The position numbers and the translations under genes are program-made. The notes beneath the pieces are model-generated. The model was not told the origin of the DNA, searched no databases, and saw nothing but the letters and a program-made list of their open reading frames with translations. DNA of 64,000 nucleotides from Conchocele bisecta (Eukaryota; Mollusca; Bivalvia; Lucinida; Thyasiridae): assembly GCA_029237695.1 (NCBI GenBank), contig CM055278.1, forward strand, positions 79,753,817 through 79,817,816, read 5' to 3'. Of the stretch, positions 57,797 to 64,000 are shown one piece after another. Each line of letters begins with the position of its first letter. The first letter of the stretch is position 1.

Positions 57797-58022
57797 TACA
57801 CTCCCGCCTGCGATTCTCTTACAAAGAATTGCAATCCAGCGGTCCTTGAATTGCAATTCGTCCCCTCTGAAATTGCAGTCTAATTGCGGTCCAATCGCGG
57901 TCCCGTTTTTGCGGTCATTCTTTCGCGATACCGTTTGTGCGGTCATTCTTTCGCGGTCCAGTTTGTGCGGTCATTCTTTCGCGATACCGTTTGTGCGGTC
58001 ATTCTTTCGCTATTTGCGCTTC
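57797..58022. repeat. Module A, copy 2
   Basis: CACTCCCGCCTGCGATTCTC abuts the 38-bp array after CTAAACTA. Otherwise it is nearly identical to copy 1, until it leaves the repeat at CTATTTGCGCTTC. Confidence 0.9.
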
Positions 58023-58500
58023 TTTCTTCCGACTTTGTCGAAATTAAAGACCATCCGGTTATTGGTCTAATTTCATAAAAAATGTTAACTGCCATGAACA
58101 CACATAAAGCGGATTATAACAATTTGACTTTAAGCAACGTAACATGATTCTATTCATGCTACGGGTTATTTCATTAAATCAGATAGAGTATATTAAAAAA
58201 TGGCTGAAATTATGCCAAACTCAAAACTCAAATTTTGTAAAATATTTCCCGATAGGCGGCCATTACGTTGCCTTGATACGCAAGAGGGCAAACTTGATTA
58301 AGATAAAATTGCGTTAGGAAAGACTCGTCCGGGACATCCCTGATTACGATAAACAAAATGTTAATAATATGTGAAATATATACACCTAATTCTACTATTT
58401 ATGTATATTTTATTGGATTTTAAATGGCTAAATACAGATAGGAAAATATATCTTTTCGTCAGAAAAAATCAACTATTCTGATTTTATTGCCGCATTGGTC
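58023..58500. other. Spacer
   Basis: AT-rich sequence with no gene or repeat recognised, separating module A copies 2 and 3. Confidence 0.5.
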
Positions 58501-59020
58501 AACAGAGCGGTCCGCTGGTTTGACCGCAGAGCACAGCGTAAAGCGGTCATTCTTTCACAGTTTCAAGAAAAAAAGGAGCGTAAACTGCAATTAAAAGCGG
58601 AGCGCAGCGCTAACTGTGCTATAAGTATTGCAATTCCGCAACCAACTCTTTGGACCGCAGTCACATGATTGCAGTCCGATTGCGGTCCAATTGCAATTAA
58701 TGGGAACGCGAATTGCAATCCTGCACTCCAGGAATTGCAATTCACCTGGAAAGAGAACCGCAGGGCGCTCTGCACTCCTGCCTGCAATTCTCTTACCAAG
58801 AATTGCAATCCAGCGGTCCTTGAATTGCAATTCGTCCCCTCTGAAATTGCAGTCTAATTGCGGTCCAATCGCGGTCCCGTTTTTGTGGTCATTCTTTCGC
58901 GATACCGTTTGTGCGGTCATTCTTTCGCGGTCCAGTTTGTGCTTCGCGGTCCAGTTTGTGCGGTCATTCTTTCGCGATACAGTTTGTGCGGTCATTCTTT
59001 CGCTATTTGCGGTAAAAACC
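58501..59020. mobile_element. Module A, copy 3, with inverted left extension
   Basis: The 3' part (58773-59020) is module A. The 5' part is a partly inverted version: GCGGTCATTCTTTCACAG, then CTGCAATT..., ATTGCGGTCCAATTGCAATT, and GAATTGCAATTC palindromes. It ends in AAGAGAACCGCAGGGCGCTC, which mirrors the A start. The whole is foldback-like and suggests that A is half of an inverted-repeat element. Confidence 0.75.
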
Positions 59021-59042
59021 TAGCGTTACGCGTATATATACA

Positions 59043-59300
59043 CCTACAGTAGCGCTTTTCTGCTCCTTACCTATTTGTATATATACTAATCTCGTATACA
59101 TATCGTAATCGTATAGTATTGGTATATTTAATGAGCATATCGTATGATCATATAATATTGGTATGTTTGTACCGTATCATCGTATAGTACAGTTTGTTTA
59201 CATTATACAAACGTACTATACGAATATTATACAAACATACGATATCTGTTCGTATATACGATATATCCGTACCGATATGGTATGAGTATACAGTGGGGTC
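59043..59300 (-). mobile_element. Half copy of the CAGTAGCGC TIR element (module B, copy 2)
   Basis: ACAGTAGCGCTTTTCTGCTC followed by CTTACCTATTTG and CGTATAGTATTGGTATATTT is the reverse complement of the right half of 11749-12368. The second TIR is absent, and the sequence passes into module C. Confidence 0.9.
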
Positions 59301-59691
59301 ATCGTGCGGTTAAAATATACCGATGCACCGGTTCATTTCGCATGTAAACATCTGGTTTTCATTTCAAAATGAATACATTTTCAGTTTTACGATACAGAAA
59401 CAATTTAAAACTGAGGATTGTTAAGTACGGTATCACAGTGCATATACATCATGTGTGTTCAATAAAGTAATTCATCAGTAATTCATCATTGTACTCCGCA
59501 CCACCGCCGGGGACACAAAACAATGATCCCCCACACACACCAGCCATCTACATTTGGCGTCCTAAAAGTTCCGGTCTATATCCCACAGTGGGAACAATGT
59601 GTATCACCACCACCACCAGTTTTTGTCTATGACTACACTACACGCACCCTCCCCCACCCCCACCCGACCACCACTTCTGTCAGTAACGCAG
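59301..59691. repeat. Module C, copy 2
   Basis: It repeats 56860-57271 nearly base for base (GATGCACCGGTTCATTTCGC ... AAAAGTTCCGGTCTATATCC), with a few small deletions and a different C-rich run. No gene. Confidence 0.9.
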
Positions 59692-61955
59692 GATGACGTG
59701 GCCGACAGATCAAGTGCTAAACTATTCCTGGTGCGATGGCCGACTGATTAAGTTCTAAACTAGCCCTGGAGCAATAAGGCCGTGTCAAGTTCTAGTCCTG
59801 AGATGGCCGATGATCAATAAACTAGTCCTGGGTGGCCGGATCGTTAAACATCCTGATGCGATGGCCGACTGATCGAGTGCTATGCATGTCCTGGTGCGAT
59901 GGCCGACTGATCAAGTGCTAAACTAGTCCCGGTGCGATGGCCGACTGATCAAGTGCTATTGCCGACTGATCAAGTTCTAAACTGGTCCTGGAGCGATGGC
60001 CGACTGATCAAGTGCTAAACTAGTCCTGGTGCGATGGCCGACTGATCAAGTTCTAAACTAGTCCTGGAGCGATGGCCGACTGATCAAGTGCTATACTAGT
60101 CTTGGTACGATGGCCGACTGATCAAGTTCTAAGCTAGTCGTGGTGCGATGGCTGACTGATCCAGTTCTAAGCTAGTCATGGTTGCTATACTAGTCTACTG
60201 CGATGGCCGACTGATCAAGTGCTAAACTAGTCCTGGTGCGATGGCCGACTGATCAAGTGTTATACTAGTCTTGGTGCGATGGCCGACTGATCAAGTTCTA
60301 AACTAGTCGTGGTGCGATGGCCGACTGATCAGGTTCTAGACTAGTCATGGTACGATGGCCGACTGATCGAGTGCTATACTAGTCCTGGTGCGATGGCCAA
60401 CTGATCAAGAGCTAAACTAGTCTCGGTGCGATGGCCGACTGATCAAGGGCTAAACTATTCCTGGTGCGATGGTCGACTGATAAAGTTCTAAACTAGTCCT
60501 GGTGCGATGGTCGACTGATTAAGTTCTAAACTAGTCCTGGTGCGATGGCCGACTGATCGAGTGCTATGCTAGTCCTGGTGCGATGGCCGACTGATCAAGG
60601 GCTAAACTAGTCCCGGTGCGATGGCCGACTGATCAAGGGCTAAACTATTCCTGGTGCGATGGTCGACTGATCAATTTCTAAACTATTCCTGGTGCGATGG
60701 CCGACTGATCAAGTTCTAAACTAGTCCCGGTGCGATGGCCGACTGATCAAGTGCTAAAGTAGTCCTGGTGTGATGGCCGACTGATCAAGTTCTAAACTAG
60801 TCCTGGTGTGATGGCCGACTGATCAAGTGCTAAAGTAGTCCTGGTGTGATGGCCGACTGATCAAGTTCTAAACTAGTCCTGGTGTGATGGCCGACTGATT
60901 GAGTGATATACTAGTCCTGGTGCGATGGCCGACTGATCAAGTGCTAAAGTAGTCCTGGTGTGATGGCCGACTGATCAAGTGCTACATGTATACTCGGCAT
61001 GGCCGACTGATCACGTGCTATACTGTGCATGGTGAGATGGCCAACTGATCAAGTGCTATACTTGGCATGGTGCAATGGGCGACTAATCAAGCGCTATACT
61101 AGTGATGGCAGACTGATCAAGTGCTCTACTAGTCCTGGTGCGATGACCGACTGATCAAGGGCTAAACTAGTCATGGTGCGATGGCCGACTGATCAAGTTC
61201 TATACTAGTCCTGGTGCGATGGCTGACTGATTAAGGTCTACACTAGTCCTGGTGCGATGGCCGACTGATCAAGGGCTAAACTAGTCCTGGTGTGATGGCC
61301 GATTGATCAAGTTCTATACTAGTCATGGTGAGATGTCGACTGATCAAGTGCTAAACTAGTCCTGGTGCGATGGCCGACTGATTAAGTTCTAAACTAGACC
61401 TGGAGCAATGGCCGACTGATGAAGTTCTAAGCTAGTCCTGGTGCGATGGCCGACTGATCAAGTTCTAAACTAGTCCTGGAGCGATGGCCGACTGATCAAG
61501 GGCTAAACTAGTCCTGGAGCGATGGCCGACTGATCAAGTTCTATACTAGTCATGGTGACATGGCCGACTGATCAAGTGCTAAACTAGTCCTGGTGCGATG
61601 GCCGACTGATTAAGTTCTAAACTAATCCTGGAGCAATGGCCGACTGATCAAGTTCTAAACTAGTCCTGGAACGATGGCCGACTGATCAAGTTCTAAACTA
61701 GTCCGGATGCGATGGTCGACTGATCGAGTGCTATACTTGTCCTGGTGCGATGGCCGACTGATCAAGGGCTAAACTAGTCCCGGTGCGATGGCCGACTGAT
61801 CAAGTGCTAAACTAGTCCTGGTGCGATGGCCGACTGATCAAGTTCTAAACTAGTACTGGTGCGATGGCCTACAGATCAAGTGCTAAACTAGTCCTGGTGC
61901 GACGGCCGACTGATCAAGTGCTAAACTAGTCATGGTGCGATGGCCGACTGATCAA
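59692..61955. repeat. 38-bp minisatellite (GATGGCCGACTGATCAAG), long array
   Basis: About 60 units. It is mostly regular, with a disturbed patch at about 59760-59960. Unit variants (AAGTTCTAAACTA, AAGTGCTAAAGTA, AAGGGCTAAACTA) recur in blocks; for example, a two-unit TGTGATGGCC pair repeats around 60745-60960. The 3' end passes to a GCCATGGCCTGCATGTCGTG repeat without module A. Confidence 0.97.
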
Positions 61956-61984
61956 ATCGCATGCCATAATAAATAGATGGCCAT

Positions 61985-62262
61985 GGCCTGCATGTCGTGC
62001 CCGCCGAGGCATTTGATAGTATACCCAAAAACTTTAACTAAAAAAACACTTTAATCAAAAACTTCATCCTGAATGCACACCAATGTGCCGACTATATCGC
62101 TCTGTCTGCAAACGGGTCCAACAAAAACATTAAGGGAAATTTCGAAGTAATTTGACCGTGACATTGGGCACATATAATTAATAATGAAAATGTGAGTAAC
62201 AAATACACAGTATGTGAAGTTTCGAGTGAATAGGTGAAGCGGTTTCAGAGATATAGTGTTCT
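61985..62262. repeat. Flanking repeat, copy 1
   Basis: It includes CCCGCCGAGGCATTTGATAG, CGACTATATCGCTCTGTC, AATTTCGAAGTAATTTGACC, and ends CAGAGATATAGTGTTCTTA. The same sequence recurs at 62990-63260. Copy 1 is cut by the MITE at 62263. Confidence 0.8.
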
Positions 62263-62781
62263 TAAAGGTACATGCCCACTCAGTAGGCACAAAATGTTCT
62301 TTATATCGGAGACATCATCTGAGACATTTTCGGGCAAAATAAACATTAATTCACCATTAATACACATATTTATTAGCATTATTATACATTTTATATCAGA
62401 CGTAAATTTCCACACTGCTATCAGGGGCGATAACCGTGTTTCCTTAAAATGTTACCAAGACATTACTATTTATTTTTTGATGTGCAATGATACTTTATAA
62501 TCTGTCGAAAACATTATTTTTTTCAGGGGATCACATTTAATTAGTATAAGTAATTAAAAAATATCATGCCCCATTTGCCTATGAAAATAGCCTGATATCA
62601 CCACGTGTCACTATCAGTGAAATAAACATTACTAAATGATTATATATCCATATAACGGGCACACGTAATGTTTAGAACTGGTGGAATAGTGACAAAATTA
62701 TACACTTATTTAATTCCTACAAATAACTGACAATACACATAACTTTAATTGGTGTGCCTACTGAGTGGGTATGTACCTTTA
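62263..62781 (+). mobile_element. GGTACATG-family MITE, copy 5
   Basis: Left TAAAGGTACATGCCCACTC, right CTGAGTGGGTATGTACCTTT. Same orientation as the copy at 9661. The 88-residue frame over its left part is not coding. Confidence 0.9.
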
Positions 62782-62980
62782 ATTAGCATAAATAATTAAA
62801 AAATATCATGCCTCATTTGAATATGAAAATAGCTTGATACCACCGCTATTCATTATCAGTAAAATAAATATTACTAAATGATTATATATGGATAGCGGGC
62901 ACACGCAATTTTTAGAACTGGTGGAATAGTGACACAATGATACACTTATTTACTTTCTATAAAGAACAGTTTGTGCCTAA
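62782..62980 (+). mobile_element. Partial GGTACATG MITE, tandem to copy 5
   Basis: ATTAGCATAAATAATTAAAA through GGTGGAATAGTGACAC and TCTATAAAGAACAGTTTGTG matches the right half of the family. It stops just before the ACTGAGTGGGCATG terminus. Confidence 0.85.
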
Positions 62981-62989
62981 AAACTTTAA

Positions 62990-63260
62990 CCTTAAATCAA
63001 AAAAACTTTAACCGGACGCACGAAGTGACGTACATATGGATGTACGTACGTATGTAGGCCAATGTGACAACTATATCGCACTGTCCACATGCAGGCATGT
63101 CAAAAACTTTGAGGTAAATTTCAAAGTAATTTGACCTTGATATTGGGCACAGGGGTTGCAGGGGTTGAGCATAGAATTAAAATATAATGGATAATGATAA
63201 ACACACATGTGAAGCTTCGAGTGAATTGGCGAAGCTGTTTCTGAGATATAGTGTTCTTAA
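62990..63260. repeat. Flanking repeat, copy 2
   Basis: CAACTATATCGCACTGTCCA, AATTTCAAAGTAATTTGACC and GAGATATAGTGTTCTTAAAA match copy 1. This copy reads through the point where the MITE sits in copy 1. Confidence 0.8.
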
Positions 63261-63339
63261 AAACATTATCCTACGGTAAATAACAAGAGCTGTAGGAGAA
63301 CAGCATAGATCGACTACGAGGGTTGTCGATGTACACATA

Positions 63340-63905
63340 GCTTGACAAACAAGGTGGCCGCGGCCTGCATAAAAACCTTAACCAAGATTGACGAAAAACC
63401 TTAACCAAGGGAAATTAAGTAAGTAATTCAAGGTTAAATGTAGGTCAATGTCAGATATAGGTCAGGGGTTATTGATGTACATCACTAGGAGATAAAGTTT
63501 TCCAAGTATGATTGGTGTAGGGCCAGGAGTATTCCATCTACAAGCTTGACTAAAAACCTTAACCAAGGGGAATTAACTAAGTAATTCAAAAGGAAATGTA
63601 GGTCAAGGTCAAATATAGATCAGGGGTTATTTATGTACATCCCTATGAGAAAAGGTTGTCCGAGTATGGTGTATGTATGCACAATAGCATTCCATGTACA
63701 AGCTTGACTAAAAACCTAAACCAAGGTTGACTAAAACCTTAACCAAGGGGAATTAACTAAGTAATTCAAGAGGAAATGTAGGTGAAGGTCAAATATAGAT
63801 CAGGGGTTATTGATGTACATCACTAGGAGATGAAGTTGTCCAAGTATGGTGGGTGTAGGGCCAGTAGTATTGCATATACAAGCTTGACTAAAAACCTTAA
63901 CCAAG
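63340..63905. repeat. 160-180-bp tandem repeat, at least 3 copies
   Basis: ACAAGCTTGACTAAAAACC starts near 63540, 63700 and 63879. Each unit has CCTTAACCAAGGGGAATTAA, GGAAATGTAGGTCAAGGTCA and TATAGATCAGGGGTTAT. The first unit (63340-) is more diverged. No gene. Confidence 0.85.
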
Positions 63906-63960
63906 GCGTGACGGTGACTCCGACGTGACAACATAAGCTCTAACTATTCTTCGAATAGTC

Positions 63961-64000
63961 GAGCTAAAAATGCTCTTTATGGAAATTAAATAAGTGTATA
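63961..64000. mobile_element. Possible start of another GGTACATG MITE at window edge
   Basis: TGCTCTTTATGGAAATTAAA, TAAGTGTATA matches the subterminal part of the family (TTCTTTATAGGAATTAAATAAGTGTATA-like). It is cut off by the window end. Confidence 0.6.

Noticed and set aside
56600..58995. Arg/Ser/Phe-rich frames over module A copies
   Set aside because: They are products of the 28-bp tandem units and palindromic AATTGCAATT repeats; the same peptides appear at every copy.

Overview
The window looks like animal nuclear DNA, most likely from a bivalve mollusc. It is AT-rich and gene-poor and packed with minisatellites, foldback/MITE-like elements and LINE remnants. It carries an intronless SoxB2-type gene and a Toll-like-receptor gene relic. 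Bivalve origin is inferred from the gene types and repeat style; species cannot be told. No CRISPR, operon or other prokaryotic feature is present, and no tRNA or rRNA was recognised.

Layout. 1-13.2 kb: a 24-bp minisatellite, a 5'-truncated LINE with a reverse transcriptase frame, and many short inverted-repeat elements, several nested. 13.2-15.9 kb (minus): a full-length but disabled TLR-like gene (signal peptide, LRRs, TM, TIR). 17.5-26.4 kb: a satellite array of a 38-bp unit (about 210 copies), split near its left end by an internal LINE fragment. 26.4-29.7 kb: microsatellite and MITE remnants, then the Sox upstream region. 29.8-30.65 kb (plus): the single-exon SoxB2 (Sox14/21-like) gene, the only clearly intact gene here. 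31-41.4 kb: dense dispersed MITEs and foldback elements. 41.4-53.3 kb: an 11.9-kb array of an unrelated 36-bp unit (about 330 copies). 53.3-64 kb: foldback elements, a 27-bp minisatellite, and a modular block (A-B-C-38-bp array) present twice with about 14 and 60 array copies, then MITE copies and a 160-180-bp tandem repeat.

Roughly 24 kb (over a third) of the window is tandem array. Parts of both large arrays are regular, while other bands (about 20.5-24.85, 41.7-46.0 and 50.3-52.6 kb) are full of single-base indels, which looks more like uncorrected long-read consensus than biology. No coordinated gene system was found. The most unusual structures are two foldback elements whose arms are themselves inverted minisatellites with related units, and the A-B-C-array module, in which the same flanking sequence abuts two unrelated minisatellites.
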